Translations under genes and position numbers: made by a program
In this document: positions 17,381 through 29,018 of the stretch, in pieces
Layout of the letters: each line of letters begins with the position of its first letter
Position numbering within the stretch: the stretch's first letter is position 1
The notes under the pieces: generated by a model
The model's database searches: none
Told to the model about the DNA's origin: nothing
What the model saw: only the letters and a program-made list of their open reading frames with translations
Assembly (NCBI RefSeq): GCF_002939385.1
Contig: NZ_MULI01000016.1
Coordinates: forward strand, 56,924-120,923
Direction of reading: 5' to 3'
DNA length: 64,000 bases
Source of the DNA: Streptomyces sp. MH60
GTDB taxonomy: Bacteria; Actinomycetota; Actinomycetes; Streptomycetales; Streptomycetaceae

Positions 17381-19908
17381 CAGTGACCACCAATGCTCCC
17401 TCGGGAGGGGGAGAGGCGGCGGTCCCGCCGGAGGACCTCGTATCGCTGACGATCGACGGCGCCGAGATCAGCGTGCCCAAGGGCACCCTGGTCATCCGGG
17501 CCGCCGAGCAGCTCGGCATCGAGATCCCCCGGTTCTGCGACCACCCCCTCCTCGACCCGGCCGGCGCCTGCCGCCAGTGCATCGTCGAGGTCGAGGGCCA
17601 GCGCAAGCCCATGGCGTCCTGCACCATCACCTGCACCGACGGCATGGTGGTGAAGACGCAGCTCACCTCGCCCGTCGCCGAGAAGGCCCAGCACGGGGTG
17701 ATGGAGTTGCTGCTCATCAACCACCCGCTGGACTGCCCGGTCTGCGACAAGGGCGGCGAGTGCCCCCTGCAGAACCAGGCGATGTCGCACGGCCAGGCCG
17801 ACTCCCGCTTCGAGGGCAAGAAGCGGACCTACGAGAAGCCCGTGCCGATCTCCACCCAGGTCCTGCTCGACCGCGAGCGCTGCGTGCTGTGCGCCCGCTG
17901 CACCCGGTTCTCCAACCAGGTCGCGGGCGACCCGATGATCGAGCTGATCGAGCGGGGTGCGCTCCAGCAGGTCGGCACCGGCGAGGGCGACCCGTTCGAG
18001 TCGTACTTCTCCGGCAACACCATCCAGATCTGCCCGGTCGGCGCGCTCACCTCGGCGGCGTACCGGTTCCGCTCCCGGCCCTTCGACCTGATCTCCTCGC
18101 CCTCCGTGTGCGAGCACTGCTCCGGCGGCTGCGCCACCCGCACCGACCACCGGCGCGGCAAGGTCATGCGGCGCCTGGCGGCCAACGAGCCCGAGGTCAA
18201 CGAGGAGTGGATCTGCGACAAGGGACGCTTCGGGTTCCGGTACGCACAGCAGCGGGACCGGCTCACCACGCCCCTGGTGCGCAACGCGGAGGGGGAGCTG
18301 GAGCCGGCCTCCTGGCCGGAGGCGCTCCAGATCGCCGCGCAGGGACTGCTCGCCTCCAGGGGCCGCACCGGCGTCCTGACCGGCGGGCGGCTCACCGTCG
18401 AGGACGCCTACGCGTACAGCAAGTTCGCGCGCGTGGCGCTCGACACCAACGACATCGACTTCCGCGCGCGCGTGCACAGCGCCGAGGAGGCCGACTTCCT
18501 GGCCGCCCACGTCGCCGGACGGGGCCGCGACCTTGGGGGCACCTCCCGGACGGATTCCGGGGGAGGCACCGGCGTCACGTACACGTCGCTGGAGCAGGCG
18601 CCCGCGGTGCTCCTGGTCGGGTTCGAGGCAGAGGAGGAGGCGCCCGGCGTCTTCCTGCGGCTGCGCAAGGCCTGGCGCAAGCACGGGCAGAAGGTCTTCT
18701 CGCTGGCCACGCACGCCACGCGGGGCCTGGAGAAGGCGGGCGGCACCCTGCTCCCCGCCGCTCCCGGCACCGAGACCGAGTGGCTGGACGCCCTCGCGAG
18801 CGGCGTCGGCCTGGAGGAGGGCGGCGCCCAGGCGGCCGAGGCCCTGCGCGCCGAGGGCGCCGTGATCGTCGTCGGCGAACGGCTGGCGTCCGTGGCCGGA
18901 GGCCTCACCTCCGCCGTACGAACCTCGGCGGCGACCGGCGCCCGGCTGGTGTGGATCCCGCGCCGGGCCGGAGAGCGCGGCGCGATCGAGGCGGGCGCGC
19001 TGCCGTCGCTGCTGCCCGGCGGCCGTCCGGCGACCGACCCGCGCGCGCGTGAGGAGGTCGCCACCCTGTGGGGCCTGGCCGACCTCCCGCACCGCTACGG
19101 CCGCGACACCGGCGAGATCGTCGAGGCCGCGGCCCGGGGCGAACTCCAGGCGCTGCTGGTGGCGGGCGTGGAGGTCGCCGACCTGCCCGACCCGGCACGT
19201 GCGCGTGCGGCACTCGACGAGGCCGGGTTCGTGGTGTCGCTGGAGCTGCGGCCCAGCGAGGTCACCGAACGCGCCGACGTGGTCCTGCCCGTCGCCGCGG
19301 TCGCCGAGAAGCCCGGCACCTTCCTCAACTGGGAGGGCAGGGTGCGCTTCTTCGAGGCCGCGCTCAAGCCCGACCAGATGACGCGCCGGCTCGCTCCCAC
19401 CGACGCCCGCGTCCTGCAGATGCTGGCCGACGCCATGGACGTACACCTGGGCCTGCCCGATCTGCGCACCACGCGCACGGAGATCGACCGGCTCGGCGCC
19501 TGGGACGGACCGCGGGGCGGCGAGCCGCTGCAGACCGCGAGCGCGCTGCCGCGGCCGGCCGCCGGAGAGGCCGTGCTGGCCGGGCACCGGCTGCTGCTCG
19601 ACCAGGGACTGCTCCAGCAGGGCGACGAGGCACTCGCCGGCACCCGGCACGCCGCACGCGCGCGCGTGTCGGCCGCCACGGCCGCCGAGGCGGGCGTCAA
19701 GGACGGCGACCTCCTCGCCGTGACCGGGCCGGCCGGAGCCGTCGCCTTCCCGCTCCAGGTCACCGAGATGCCCGACCGGGTGGTCTGGCTCCCGCTGAAC
19801 TCGGCCGGCACCGGCGTCGCCTCCGACGCCGGGGTACTGCCCGGAACCCTCGTCCGCATCGGTCCGGCGACGCCCGCGGGCGACGCCCCCAAGGAGGTGG
19901 AGGCATGA
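17377..19908 (+). CDS. nuoG: NADH-quinone oxidoreductase subunit G
   Basis: 843 residues, the large electron-transfer subunit. N-terminal 2Fe-2S domain ([15 protein letters not shown]), the His-ligated cluster motif [14 protein letters not shown], the ferredoxin-like [10 protein letters not shown] block, and CEHCSGGC with a later [11 protein letters not shown]ys, fitting an extra N7-type cluster. The molybdopterin-like C-terminal half is degenerate, as in other NuoG. A Gly/Ser/Thr-rich peptide at about residues 386-399 is encoded by a palindromic DNA element (18531-18575) and looks like an in-frame insertion. ATGA overlaps at both ends. Confidence 0.95.
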   Translation: MTVTTNAPSGGGEAAVPPEDLVSLTIDGAEISVPKGTLVIRAAEQLGIEIPRFCDHPLLDPAGACRQCIVEVEGQRKPMASCTITCTDGMVVKTQLTSPVAEKAQHGVMELLLINHPLDCPVCDKGGECPLQNQAMSHGQADSRFEGKKRTYEKPVPISTQVLLDRERCVLCARCTRFSNQVAGDPMIELIERGALQQVGTGEGDPFESYFSGNTIQICPVGALTSAAYRFRSRPFDLISSPSVCEHCSGGCATRTDHRRGKVMRRLAANEPEVNEEWICDKGRFGFRYAQQRDRLTTPLVRNAEGELEPASWPEALQIAAQGLLASRGRTGVLTGGRLTVEDAYAYSKFARVALDTNDIDFRARVHSAEEADFLAAHVAGRGRDLGGTSRTDSGGGTGVTYTSLEQAPAVLLVGFEAEEEAPGVFLRLRKAWRKHGQKVFSLATHATRGLEKAGGTLLPAAPGTETEWLDALASGVGLEEGGAQAAEALRAEGAVIVVGERLASVAGGLTSAVRTSAATGARLVWIPRRAGERGAIEAGALPSLLPGGRPATDPRAREEVATLWGLADLPHRYGRDTGEIVEAAARGELQALLVAGVEVADLPDPARARAALDEAGFVVSLELRPSEVTERADVVLPVAAVAEKPGTFLNWEGRVRFFEAALKPDQMTRRLAPTDARVLQMLADAMDVHLGLPDLRTTRTEIDRLGAWDGPRGGEPLQTASALPRPAAGEAVLAGHRLLLDQGLLQQGDEALAGTRHAARARVSAATAAEAGVKDGDLLAVTGPAGAVAFPLQVTEMPDRVVWLPLNSAGTGVASDAGVLPGTLVRIGPATPAGDAPKEVEA
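18531..18575. repeat. Palindromic element inserted in frame in nuoG
   Basis: The core CCGGA (18547-18551) and TCCGG (18557-18561) flank a 5-base loop. Outer CCTCC and GGAGG arms extend the stem with a small bulge, and the ends read GGGGGCACC and GGCACC. GC-rich hairpins of this general form recur between Streptomyces genes. Here one adds roughly 14 Gly/Ser/Thr-rich residues to NuoG without breaking the frame. Confidence 0.55.
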
Positions 19909-21284
19909 GCCCGTACCTCGCCGCTGAAGACCTCTCGATGTTCGGCACCGACCCCTGGTGGCTGGTCGTCGTCAAGGCGGTGTTCTGCTTCGCCTTCCTG
20001 ATGGTGACCGTGCTGTTCTCCATCGTGTGGGAGCGCAAGGTCGTCGCCTGGATGCAGCTGCGCATCGGCCCGAACCGGCACGGCCCCTGGGGCATGCTCC
20101 AGTCGCTCGCCGACGGCATCAAGCTGATGCTCAAGGAAGATCTCGTCGTCAAGCGCGCCGACAAGGCGGTCTACATCCTCGCGCCGGTCGTCGCGGCCAT
20201 CCCGGCCTTCATGGCGATCGCGGTGATCCCCTTCGGACCGGCCGGCAACGAGGTCTCGATCTTCGGCCACCGCACCGCCATGCAGCTCACCGACCTGCCG
20301 ATCGCGATGCTGTTCATCCTGGCGGTCGCCTCGGTCGGCATCTACGGCATCGTGCTCGCCGGCTGGAGCTCCGGGTCGACGTACCCGCTGCTCGGCGGAC
20401 TGCGCTCCTGCGCCCAGATGATCTCCTACGAGATCGCGATGGGCGCCGCGTTCGCCTCGGTGTTCCTCTACTCCGGTTCGATGTCGACCTCGGAGATCGT
20501 CGCCCAGCAGGACGACCGCTGGTACATCGTGCTGCTGCCGGTCTCCTTCATCCTCTACATCGTCACGATGGTCGGCGAGACCAACCGCGCCCCGTTCGAC
20601 ATGCCCGAGTCCGAGGGCGACCTGGTGGGCGGCTTCAACACCGAGTACTCGTCGATCAAGTTCGCGATGTTCATGCTCGCCGAATACGTGAACATGGTGA
20701 CGGTCTCGGCGGTCGCCACCACGCTGTTCCTCGGCGGCTGGCGGGCCCCCTGGCCGATCAGCACCTTCTGGGAGGGCGCCAACCACGGCTGGTGGCCGCT
20801 GCTCTGGTTCGTGGTCAAGGTCCAACTGCTGCTGTTCTTCTTCATCTGGCTGCGCGGCACCCTGCCCCGGGTCCGCTACGACCAGTTGATGAAGCTCGGC
20901 TGGAAGGTCCTCATCCCGGTCTCCCTGGTCTGGCTGATGCTGGTCGCGACCGTGCGGGCCCTCAGGAACGAGAACTACGGCTTCACCGACATCGCCCTCT
21001 ACATCGGCGGCGGCGTCCTGGTCCTGCTGCTGCTGTCCTTCCTCGTGGACATGTACCGCGACAAGGGCGGCAAGGACGCCGGACAGCCCGTCGAGGAGGA
21101 GGCCGCCTTCGACCCGATGGCCGGCGGATTCCCCGTCCCGCCGATGCCCGGACAGCAGGTGCCGCCGGTGCCCAGGCGCCGCTCCCGCCGGGAGCGGGAG
21201 CTGATTGTCAGTGGCGGGCCCGATACTCACAGTAACGGACCTGTGGGCGGATCTACGGATGGAAAGGAGGCGTCCGATGGCTGA
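19905..21284 (+). CDS. nuoH: NADH-quinone oxidoreductase subunit H
   Basis: 459 residues, about eight or nine membrane helices. Connects the quinone cavity to the proton channel. [17 protein letters not shown] and the loop [20 protein letters not shown] are complex I H-subunit signatures with the conserved acidic cluster. A ~60-residue hydrophilic C-terminal extension (Pro/Arg-rich) follows the last helix. Overlaps nuoG by 4 bp and nuoI by 8 bp. Confidence 0.96.
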   Translation: MSPYLAAEDLSMFGTDPWWLVVVKAVFCFAFLMVTVLFSIVWERKVVAWMQLRIGPNRHGPWGMLQSLADGIKLMLKEDLVVKRADKAVYILAPVVAAIPAFMAIAVIPFGPAGNEVSIFGHRTAMQLTDLPIAMLFILAVASVGIYGIVLAGWSSGSTYPLLGGLRSCAQMISYEIAMGAAFASVFLYSGSMSTSEIVAQQDDRWYIVLLPVSFILYIVTMVGETNRAPFDMPESEGDLVGGFNTEYSSIKFAMFMLAEYVNMVTVSAVATTLFLGGWRAPWPISTFWEGANHGWWPLLWFVVKVQLLLFFFIWLRGTLPRVRYDQLMKLGWKVLIPVSLVWLMLVATVRALRNENYGFTDIALYIGGGVLVLLLLSFLVDMYRDKGGKDAGQPVEEEAAFDPMAGGFPVPPMPGQQVPPVPRRRSRRERELIVSGGPDTHSNGPVGGSTDGKEASDG

Positions 21285-21954
21285 GGAACACAAGGAGCAC
21301 AGGGAAGACACGGAACACGTGGAGCACAGGGGGACCGACCCCGGTTTCCTGAACCCGGTGGCCGGCTTCGGCGTGACCTTCAAGGCCATGTTCAAGAAGC
21401 GGCTGACCGAGCAGTACCCGGAGCAGCAGAAGACCACCGCTCCGCGCTTCCACGGACGGCACCAGCTCAACCGCCATCCGGACGGCCTGGAGAAGTGCGT
21501 CGGCTGCGAGCTGTGCGCCTGGGCCTGCCCCGCCGACGCCATCTACGTGGAGGGCGCGGACAACACCGACGAGGAGCGCTACTCGCCGGGCGAGCGGTAC
21601 GGCCGCGTCTACCAGATCAACTACGCCCGCTGCATCCTGTGCGGCCTGTGCATCGAGGCGTGCCCCACGCGCGCGCTGACGATGACCAACGAGTTCGAGC
21701 TGGCCGACTCCAGCCGCGCCAACCTCATCTTCACCAAGGAGCAGCTGCTCGCCGGTCTGGAAGAGGGCATGGTCGACTCGCCGCACGCCATCTACCCGGG
21801 TACCGACGAGCAGGACTACTACCGGGGCCTGGTGACCGAGGCAGCGCCCGGCACGGTCCAGCAGGTCGCCCACTCCAAGGGGGAGGTCGTCCAGGAGGGC
21901 GACTCGACCTTCGGCGGGACGGAACCGGCGTCGGAGGAGGTGATCCGCCGATGA
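21277..21954 (+). CDS. nuoI: NADH-quinone oxidoreductase subunit I
   Basis: 225 residues. Binds 4Fe-4S clusters N6a and N6b with two ferredoxin motifs: [12 protein letters not shown] and [12 protein letters not shown]. The ATG at 21277 is chosen because the strong AAAGGAGG at 21263-21270 sits 6 bp before it, which rules against the in-frame ATG at 21259. The extra C-terminal ~40 residues are acidic and non-conserved. Overlaps nuoJ by 4 bp. Confidence 0.96.
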   Translation: MAEEHKEHREDTEHVEHRGTDPGFLNPVAGFGVTFKAMFKKRLTEQYPEQQKTTAPRFHGRHQLNRHPDGLEKCVGCELCAWACPADAIYVEGADNTDEERYSPGERYGRVYQINYARCILCGLCIEACPTRALTMTNEFELADSSRANLIFTKEQLLAGLEEGMVDSPHAIYPGTDEQDYYRGLVTEAAPGTVQQVAHSKGEVVQEGDSTFGGTEPASEEVIRR

Positions 21955-22823
21955 GCGCGCAGCTCGCCGCCTACTCCACTTCTACCGGAGAGGCCGTCCA
22001 GTTCTGGATCCTCGGCACCGTCGCGGTGATCGGCGCCCTGTGCACCGTCTTCATGAAGAAGGCCGTGCACAGCGCGCTGTGCCTCGCCGGGACCATGATC
22101 GTCCTGGCGGTCTTCTACCTCGCCAACGGCGCCTACTTCCTCGGCATCGTGCAGATCGTCGTCTACACCGGCGCGATCATGATGCTGTTCCTGTTCGTGG
22201 TGATGCTGGTCGGCGTCACCGCGGCGGACTCGCTGAAGGAGACCATCAAGGGCCAGCGCTGGCTGGCCCTGCTGTCCGGGCTCGGTTTCGGCATCCTGCT
22301 GATCGCCGGCATCGGCAACGCCTCCGTCACCGAGTTCACCGGCCTCGCCCAGGCCAACGCGAACGGCAACGTGGAGGGCATCGCGTCCCTCATCTTCACC
22401 AAGTACGTCTTCGCCTTCGAGATCACCGGCGCCCTGCTCATCACGGCGGCCGTCGGCGCCATGGTGCTCACCCACCGCGAGCGCACCGAGCGCGCCAGGA
22501 CCCAGCGCGAGCTGTCCGAGCAGCGCGTCCGCGACGGCAAGTACCTGCCGCCGCTGCCGGCCCCCGGCGTGTACGCCCGGCACAACGCGGTCGACATCGC
22601 GGGCCTGCTGCCCGACGGCACCCCCTCCGAGCTGACCGTCAGCAAGACGCTGCGCGAGCGGGGTCAGATCCGCGACGTGTCGATGGAGGCTCTGGGCGAC
22701 CTGAAGGCGCTGGAGCAGCGGGCCGAGGAGCGGCTGGAGCGCAAGGCCGTCGGCCCGGCGGGTTCCGGGCGGGACGAGACCGGGCGGTCCGACTCCCAGC
22801 GGTCCGAGGAGGCGTCTAAGTGA
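21951..22823 (+). CDS. nuoJ: NADH-quinone oxidoreductase subunit J
   Basis: 290 residues. Five membrane helices in the first ~170 residues, including [17 protein letters not shown] with the pi-bulge helix 3 typical of NuoJ. The C-terminal ~110 residues are hydrophilic, rich in Arg/Glu and longer than in E. coli. Antiporter-adjacent membrane-arm subunit. Four-base overlap with nuoK. Confidence 0.95.
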   Translation: MSAQLAAYSTSTGEAVQFWILGTVAVIGALCTVFMKKAVHSALCLAGTMIVLAVFYLANGAYFLGIVQIVVYTGAIMMLFLFVVMLVGVTAADSLKETIKGQRWLALLSGLGFGILLIAGIGNASVTEFTGLAQANANGNVEGIASLIFTKYVFAFEITGALLITAAVGAMVLTHRERTERARTQRELSEQRVRDGKYLPPLPAPGVYARHNAVDIAGLLPDGTPSELTVSKTLRERGQIRDVSMEALGDLKALEQRAEERLERKAVGPAGSGRDETGRSDSQRSEEASK

Positions 22824-23119
22824 GTCCCGTCAACTACCTCTACCTCGCGGCCCTGTTGTTCACGATCGGCGCCACCGGCGTGCTGATCCGGCGCAACGCG
22901 ATCGTGGTCTTCATGTGCATCGAGCTGATGCTCAACGCCTGCAACCTCGCGTTCGTCGCCTTCTCCCGCCTGCACGGCAATCTCGACGGCCAGATCATCG
23001 CCTTCTTCACGATGGTCGTCGCCGCCGCGGAGGTCGTGGTCGGGCTCGCGATCATCGTGTCCCTGTTCCGTTCCCGCCACTCGGCCTCGGTCGACGACGC
23101 CAGCCTGATGAAGCTGTGA
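22820..23119 (+). CDS. nuoK: NADH-quinone oxidoreductase subunit K
   Basis: 99 residues, three membrane helices, MrpC-like. The two conserved buried glutamates are visible in [10 protein letters not shown] and [13 protein letters not shown] start overlapping nuoJ; 14 bp before nuoL. Confidence 0.96.
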   Translation: MSPVNYLYLAALLFTIGATGVLIRRNAIVVFMCIELMLNACNLAFVAFSRLHGNLDGQIIAFFTMVVAAAEVVVGLAIIVSLFRSRHSASVDDASLMKL

Positions 23120-23133
23120 GGGGCTGCTGAAAC

Positions 23134-25098
23134 GTGGAGAACCTGATTGCGCTGCTGGTGGCGGCGCCCCTGCTAGGAGCGGTCGTCCTGCTGTGCGGCG
23201 GACGCCGGCTGGACCGCGTCGGCCACTGGATCGGCACGCTGCTGGCCGCCGTGTCCTTCGTGATCGGCGTCGTCCTCTTCGCCGACCTGCTCGGCAGCGG
23301 CGCCGAGGACCGCACCCTGACGCAGCACCTGTTCAGCTGGATCCCGGTGGAGGGCTTCCAGGCCGACGTCGCCTTCCGGCTCGACCAGCTGTCGATGACG
23401 TTCGTCCTGCTGATCACCGGCGTCGGCTCGCTCATCCACCTGTACTCGGTCGCGTACATGGAGCACGACGAGCGCCGCCGCCGCTTCTTCGGCTACCTGA
23501 ACCTGTTCCTCGCGGCGATGCTGATCCTCGTCCTCGCCGACAACTACCTGCTGCTGTACGTCGGCTGGGAGGGCGTCGGTCTCGCCTCCTACCTGCTCAT
23601 CGGCTTCTGGCAGCACAAGCCCAGCGCCGCCACCGCCGCGAAGAAGGCCTTCCTGGTCAACCGCGTCGGTGACATGGGCCTGTCCATCGGCATCATGCTG
23701 ATGTTCCTGTGGTTCGGCACCTTCGCCTTCGGGCCGGTGCTCGGCGGCCACGGGGAGGCCGGGCTCGCGGCCGGGGCGGACGAGGGCAAGCTCACCGCGA
23801 TCGCCCTGATGCTGCTGCTCGCCGCCTGCGGCAAGTCCGCCCAGGTGCCGCTGCAGTCCTGGCTCGGTGACGCGATGGAGGGCCCGACCCCGGTCTCGGC
23901 CCTCATCCACGCCGCGACCATGGTGACGGCGGGCGTGTACCTGATCGTCCGCTCCGGCGCCATCTTCAACGGCGCGCCGGACGCGCAACTGGTGGTCACC
24001 ATCGTCGGCGCGGTCACGCTGCTGTTCGGTGCGATCGTCGGTTGCGCCAAGGACGACATCAAGAAGGCGCTGGCCGGTTCGACCATGTCGCAGATCGGCT
24101 ACATGGTGCTCGCCGCGGGCCTCGGCCCCATCGGCTACGTCTTCGCGATCATGCACCTGGTGACGCACGGCTTCTTCAAGGCCGGGCTGTTCCTCGGCGC
24201 CGGTTCCGTCATGCACGGCATGAACGACGAGGTCGACATGCGCCGCTACGGCGGACTGCGCAAGTACATGCCGGTCACCTTCGTCACCTTCGGCCTCGGC
24301 TACCTCGCCATCATCGGCTTCCCGGGCCTGTCCGGCTTCTTCTCCAAGGACAAGATCATCGAGGCGGCGTTCGCCAAGGGCGGCACCGAGGGCTGGATCC
24401 TCGGCGCCTGCGCCCTGCTGGGCGCGGCCATCACCGCGTACTACATGACGCGCGTGATGCTGATGACGTTCTTCGGCGAGGAGCGCTGGCGCAACGCACC
24501 GACGCCGTCGCCGGCCAAGCCCGACGTGGAGCCCGCCGCCGAGACGCGCGGCGAGTACGAGCCGCCGCACCCGCACGAGTCGCCGGGGCTCATGACGATC
24601 CCGATGATCGTGCTGGCCGTCGGATCGGTCGCGGGCGGTGCCTTCTTCAGCATCGGCGACCGCTTCCTGCACTGGCTGGAGCCCATCACCGGCCACAGCC
24701 ACGGCGACGCGCCGATCAGCGCCGGTACGGTCACCGGGGCGACGGTGGCCTGCATGGTCATCGGCGTCGCCCTCGCCTGGGCGCAGTACGGGCGCCGTCC
24801 GGTCCCGGCCGTCGCCCCGCGCGGTTCGCTGCTCACCCGGGCCGCCCGTCGCGACCTGCTCCAGGACGACTTCAACCACGTCGTCCTGGTCCGCGGCGGC
24901 GAGCACCTCACGCGCTCCCTGGTCTACGTCGACCACACCCTGGTCGACGGAGTCGTCAACGGCACGGCGGCCTCGGTCGGCGGCCTGTCCGGGCGGATGC
25001 GCAAGCTGCAGAACGGCTTCGCGCGCTCGTACGCGGTCTCGATGTTCGGCGGTGCGGCGCTCCTCGTCGCCGCGACCCTGCTGATGAGGGCGGTCTGA
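23134..25098 (+). CDS. nuoL: NADH-quinone oxidoreductase subunit L
   Basis: 654 residues with about 16 membrane helices, including the C-terminal lateral helix region. Antiporter-like proton-pumping subunit. [26 protein letters not shown] and [21 protein letters not shown] carry the conserved Glu and Lys/His channel residues. GTG start preceded by GAGGGG; five bases separate it from nuoM. Confidence 0.96.
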   Translation: MENLIALLVAAPLLGAVVLLCGGRRLDRVGHWIGTLLAAVSFVIGVVLFADLLGSGAEDRTLTQHLFSWIPVEGFQADVAFRLDQLSMTFVLLITGVGSLIHLYSVAYMEHDERRRRFFGYLNLFLAAMLILVLADNYLLLYVGWEGVGLASYLLIGFWQHKPSAATAAKKAFLVNRVGDMGLSIGIMLMFLWFGTFAFGPVLGGHGEAGLAAGADEGKLTAIALMLLLAACGKSAQVPLQSWLGDAMEGPTPVSALIHAATMVTAGVYLIVRSGAIFNGAPDAQLVVTIVGAVTLLFGAIVGCAKDDIKKALAGSTMSQIGYMVLAAGLGPIGYVFAIMHLVTHGFFKAGLFLGAGSVMHGMNDEVDMRRYGGLRKYMPVTFVTFGLGYLAIIGFPGLSGFFSKDKIIEAAFAKGGTEGWILGACALLGAAITAYYMTRVMLMTFFGEERWRNAPTPSPAKPDVEPAAETRGEYEPPHPHESPGLMTIPMIVLAVGSVAGGAFFSIGDRFLHWLEPITGHSHGDAPISAGTVTGATVACMVIGVALAWAQYGRRPVPAVAPRGSLLTRAARRDLLQDDFNHVVLVRGGEHLTRSLVYVDHTLVDGVVNGTAASVGGLSGRMRKLQNGFARSYAVSMFGGAALLVAATLLMRAV

Positions 25099-25103
25099 TA
25101 CCG

Positions 25104-26675
25104 ATGTCCTTTCCCCTGCTGACAGTCACGGCGGCCCTCCCGGCCGTCGGGGCGATCGCCACGGCAGCCGTGCCGGCCGCGCGACGCACCGCGGCCAAGT
25201 GGCTGGCGCTGCTGGTCTCGCTGGCCACGCTCGCGCTGGCGATCACGGTGCTGGTCCGCTTCGACCCCGACGGCGACCGCTACCAGCTCACCGAGTCCCA
25301 CTCCTGGATCGCGGACTTCGGCGTCCGCTACGAACTGGGCGTGGACGGCATCGCGGTGGCGCTGATCGCGCTGACCGCCCTGCTGATCCCGTTCATCATC
25401 CTCGCGGGCTGGCACGACGCCGACCCGCTGGAGACCGGCAGCAGCCGGTGGCGGCCGACGCAGGGCTTCTTCGCCCTGATCCTGGCCGTCGAGGCGATGG
25501 TGATCATCTCCTTCGAGGCCACCGACGTCTTCCTCTTCTACATCTTCTTCGAAGCCATGCTGATCCCGCTGTACTTCCTGATCGGCGGCTTCGGCGACCG
25601 GGCACACGAGCACGGCGAGAAGACCGCGGCGACCCAGCGCTCGTACGCGGCCGTGAAGTTCCTGCTCTACAACCTGGCCGGCGGTCTGATCATGCTGGCC
25701 GCGGTGATCGGCCTCTACGTGGTCGCCGGGAACTTCTCGCTCACGGAGATCGCCGAGGCGCGGGCCAACGGCTCGCTGGACATGGCGACCAACACCGAGC
25801 GCTGGCTGTTCCTCGGCTTCTTCTTCGCCTTCGCGGTGAAGGCACCGCTGTTCCCGCTGCACACCTGGCTGCCCAACGCCATGGGGGAGTCGACCGCGCC
25901 GGTCGCCGTGCTCATCACGGCGGTCGTCGACAAGGTCGGCACCTTCGCGATGCTCCGCTTCTGCCTCCAGCTCTTCCCGGAGGCCAGCAAGTGGGCGACG
26001 CCGGTCATCCTGGTCCTGGCGGTCATCAGCATCATCTACGGCGCGCTGCTCGCGGTCGGCCAGCGCGACATCAAGCGGCTGATCGCCTACGCGTCGATCT
26101 CGCACTTCGGCTTCATCATCATGGGCATCTTCGCGATGACCAGCCAGGGCCAGTCCGGCGCCACGCTGTACATGGTCAACCACGGCATCTCGACCGCGGT
26201 GCTGATGCTGATCGCCGGATTCCTGATCTCGCGGCGCGGCTCGCGGCTCATCGCCGACTTCGGCGGTGTGCAGAAGGTCGCCCCGATCCTGGCCGGCACC
26301 TTCCTGATCGGCGGCCTGGCGACCCTGTCGCTGCCGGGACTGGCCCCCTTCGTCAGTGAGTTCCTGGTCCTGGTCGGCACGTTCACCCGCTATCCGGTGA
26401 TCGGCATCATCGCCACCCTCGGCATCGTCCTCGCCGCGCTCTACACCCTCGTCCTCTACCAGCGGACGATGACGGGCCCGGTGAAGGCCGAGGTGAACGG
26501 GATGCCCGACCTGCGGGTGCGCGAGCTGGTGGTGGTGGCACCGCTGGTGGCGCTGCTGATCTTCCTGGGCGTCTTCCCGAAGCCCGTGACGGACATCGTC
26601 AACCCGGCGGTGGAACAGACCATGTCCGACGTACACAAGACGGACCCCCAGCCTGAGGTGGAGGCGGCCAAGTGA
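25104..26675 (+). CDS. nuoM: NADH-quinone oxidoreductase subunit M
   Basis: 523 residues, about 14 membrane helices. Antiporter-like pump subunit; FFEAMLIPLYFLIGGFG holds the conserved helix 5 Glu and PLHTWLPNAMGEST the His/Lys helix. The ATG at 25104 gives the family-standard N-terminus. Overlaps nuoN by 4 bp. Confidence 0.96.
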   Translation: MSFPLLTVTAALPAVGAIATAAVPAARRTAAKWLALLVSLATLALAITVLVRFDPDGDRYQLTESHSWIADFGVRYELGVDGIAVALIALTALLIPFIILAGWHDADPLETGSSRWRPTQGFFALILAVEAMVIISFEATDVFLFYIFFEAMLIPLYFLIGGFGDRAHEHGEKTAATQRSYAAVKFLLYNLAGGLIMLAAVIGLYVVAGNFSLTEIAEARANGSLDMATNTERWLFLGFFFAFAVKAPLFPLHTWLPNAMGESTAPVAVLITAVVDKVGTFAMLRFCLQLFPEASKWATPVILVLAVISIIYGALLAVGQRDIKRLIAYASISHFGFIIMGIFAMTSQGQSGATLYMVNHGISTAVLMLIAGFLISRRGSRLIADFGGVQKVAPILAGTFLIGGLATLSLPGLAPFVSEFLVLVGTFTRYPVIGIIATLGIVLAALYTLVLYQRTMTGPVKAEVNGMPDLRVRELVVVAPLVALLIFLGVFPKPVTDIVNPAVEQTMSDVHKTDPQPEVEAAK

Positions 26676-28330
26676 GCGCAACAGCCGTCCACAGCCTGTG
26701 GACAACGGCGGCGACGGCGGCCGATCCGATCGCCAAGATCGACGCGCCGAAGATCGAGTACGGGCAGTTGTCGCCCGTCCTCATCGTCATCGGCGCGGCG
26801 ATCATCGGCATCCTGGTCGAGGCCTTCGTGCCGCGCAGGTCCCGTTACTACGCCCAGATGTTCGTGTCCGCCGTCGCCCTGATCGCGGCGTTCGCCGCGG
26901 TCGTCGCGCTCGCCGCGCGCGGGTACGGCACGACCAAGGCCGGCATCACGGCGATGGGCGCCGTCGCCGTCGACGGACCGGCCCTGTTCCTCCAGGGCAC
27001 CATCCTGTTGACCAGTCTGGTCGGCCTGTTCACCTTCGCCGAGCGGCGTCTCGACCCGGAGGTGCACGGCAACCGCGTCGACTCCTTCGCCGCGCAGGCG
27101 GCGGCCGTACCGGGCAGCGAGAGCGAGCAGAAGGCGGTCAAGGCGGGCTTCACCACCACGGAGGTCTTCCCGCTCCTGCTCTTCGCCGTCGTCGGCATGC
27201 TGGTCTTCCCGGCGGCCAACGACCTGCTGACGCTCTTCGTGGCCCTGGAGGTCTTCTCCCTCCCGCTGTACCTGCTGTGCGCGCTGGCCCGCCGCAAGCG
27301 GCTCATGTCGCAGGAGGCGGCGGTCAAGTACTTCCTGCTCGGCGCCTTCGCCTCCGCGTTCACCCTGTTCGGCATCGCCCTGCTCTACGGCTACGCGGGC
27401 TCCATGTCGTACGGCACGATCGCCCAGGTCGTCGACGGCACCGTCCAGAACGTGACCCCGGCGCTCGCCGACACCATGGGCAACGACGCGCTGCTCCTCG
27501 TCGGCTCCGCGCTGATCGTCATGGGCCTGCTGTTCAAGGTGGGCGCGGTGCCGTTCCACATGTGGACGCCGGACGTGTACCAGGGCGCGCCGACGCCCGT
27601 GACCGGCTTCATGGCGGCGGCGACCAAGGTGGCCGCCTTCGGCGCCCTGCTCCGCATCCTCTACGTCGTCCTGCCCGGCCTGCGCTGGGACTGGCGGCCG
27701 GTGATGTGGGGCGTGGCGATCATCACGATGCTGGCCGGTGCCATCGTCGCGATCACGCAGACCGACATCAAGCGGCTGCTGGCGTACTCGTCGATCGCGC
27801 ACGCGGGCTTCATCCTCGCCGGTGTCATCGCGACCACGCCGGAGGGCATCTCGTCCGTCCTCTTCTACCTGGCCGCGTACTCCTTCGTCACGATCGGCGC
27901 CTTCGCGGTCGTCACGCTGGTGCGCGACGCGGGCGGCGAGGCGACGCACCTGTCGAAGTGGGCCGGGCTCGGCCGCAGGTCGCCGCTGGTGGCGGCCGTC
28001 TTCGCGGTGTTCCTGCTGGCCTTCGCCGGTATCCCGCTGACCTCCGGATTCTCGGGGAAGTTCGCCGTGTTCAAGGCGGCGGCGGAGGGCGGCGCGGCCC
28101 CGCTGGTCGTGGTCGGTGTGATCTCGTCGGCGATCGCCGCGTTCTTCTACATCCGGGTGATCGTGCTGATGTTCTTCAGCGAGCCGCGCCCGGAGGGCCC
28201 GACGGTCGCGGTGCCGTCCCCGCTGACGATGACGGCGATCGGTGTCGGCGTGGCCGTCACCGTGGTGCTCGGTGTGGCGCCGCAGTACTTCCTGGACCTG
28301 GCGGGTCAGGCGGGGGTGTTCGTGCGCTGA
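26672..28330 (+). CDS. nuoN: NADH-quinone oxidoreductase subunit N
   Basis: 552 residues, about 14 membrane helices. Third antiporter-like pump subunit; FVALEVFSLPLYLLCALARR and PFHMWTPDVYQGAPTPVTGFM are the diagnostic blocks. It is the last gene of the operon; a strong hairpin begins 20 bp after its stop. Confidence 0.96.
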   Translation: MSATAVHSLWTTAATAADPIAKIDAPKIEYGQLSPVLIVIGAAIIGILVEAFVPRRSRYYAQMFVSAVALIAAFAAVVALAARGYGTTKAGITAMGAVAVDGPALFLQGTILLTSLVGLFTFAERRLDPEVHGNRVDSFAAQAAAVPGSESEQKAVKAGFTTTEVFPLLLFAVVGMLVFPAANDLLTLFVALEVFSLPLYLLCALARRKRLMSQEAAVKYFLLGAFASAFTLFGIALLYGYAGSMSYGTIAQVVDGTVQNVTPALADTMGNDALLLVGSALIVMGLLFKVGAVPFHMWTPDVYQGAPTPVTGFMAAATKVAAFGALLRILYVVLPGLRWDWRPVMWGVAIITMLAGAIVAITQTDIKRLLAYSSIAHAGFILAGVIATTPEGISSVLFYLAAYSFVTIGAFAVVTLVRDAGGEATHLSKWAGLGRRSPLVAAVFAVFLLAFAGIPLTSGFSGKFAVFKAAAEGGAAPLVVVGVISSAIAAFFYIRVIVLMFFSEPRPEGPTVAVPSPLTMTAIGVGVAVTVVLGVAPQYFLDLAGQAGVFVR

Positions 28331-28350
28331 CGCCGCGCTTGCGGCTTTGC

Positions 28351-28393
28351 GACTGTGGTCCGGCTCTCTTCGCAGGGGTGCCGGACCACAGTC
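28351..28393. terminator. Perfect 14-bp hairpin after the nuo operon
   Basis: GACTGTGGTCCGGC (28351-28364) and GCCGGACCACAGTC (28380-28393) are exact reverse complements around a 15-base loop. It sits between the convergent nuoN and Uma2-like genes and can end transcription from either side. Confidence 0.9.
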
Positions 28394-28406
28394 GTGTGCG
28401 TTTGCG

Positions 28407-29018
28407 CTACTCGCCGCCGCGGCGCGCTTTGATGCCGGTCAGGTCCAGATCCATCGGAAAGGGCGCGCTCACCTTCATGCGTTCGCGGAAGATACCGACG
28501 CTGGTGTAGGCACGAGTGGTGGGCTCCAGCTCGAAGGCGTGGACGACGGCGAGGCCCTTCTCGTTCTCCACCCTCCAGTAGTGGGTGATACCGGCCCGGG
28601 CGTACTTCAGGGGCTTGGTCTCGCGGTCGCGGGAGACGGACTCCGCGGAGACGACTTCGATGGCCAGGGTGACGGCCTCGGCGGGGTAGCGGGTCTGCTC
28701 CGGGTCGTCCACCACGTCGCCTCGCACGACGATCACGTCCGGTTCGGGCCGGTTCTGCCGGTCGATGTCGATCGTGAATTCGCGGATGACCTCGAACTCC
28801 GCCGGGGCGAGGGACTGAAGCTGCCATTCGAAGAAGCTCACAGCGCGTGAGTGGAAAAGAGTCTGCGGACTCACGAAGACGAGGCTCCCGTCGATCAGCT
28901 CCGTGTGCGGAGGCAGGTTCGGAAGCCGGTCCAGGTCGTCCGCCGTCCAGCCGCCCTCCGGCGGGACCGGCCAATCGGGCGTGGACGCCTTCGGTGCGAC
29001 GCTCATCAGTGCTCCCAT
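28407..29018 (-). CDS. Uma2 family (DUF820) nuclease-fold protein
   Basis: 203 residues. The restriction-endonuclease-like core is visible as [13 protein letters not shown] (strand pair), [12 protein letters not shown] and [11 protein letters not shown], giving the PD-(D/E)xK-like D..ExV pattern of the Uma2 family. These are common, often multicopy genes in Streptomyces and cyanobacteria, with no settled biological role. An alternative start four residues downstream (29006) is equally plausible. Neighbours are unrelated in function. Confidence 0.85.
   Translation of the reverse strand: MGALMSVAPKASTPDWPVPPEGGWTADDLDRLPNLPPHTELIDGSLVFVSPQTLFHSRAVSFFEWQLQSLAPAEFEVIREFTIDIDRQNRPEPDVIVVRGDVVDDPEQTRYPAEAVTLAIEVVSAESVSRDRETKPLKYARAGITHYWRVENEKGLAVVHAFELEPTTRAYTSVGIFRERMKVSAPFPMDLDLTGIKARRGGE

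Noticed and set aside
17077..19650. 857-codon open frame antisense to nuoG
   Set aside because: nuoG on the plus strand is unmistakable; the antisense frame is a GC-bias shadow.
23173..24936. Long minus-strand frame across nuoL
   Set aside because: Shadow of nuoL; no hydrophobic pattern or motif.
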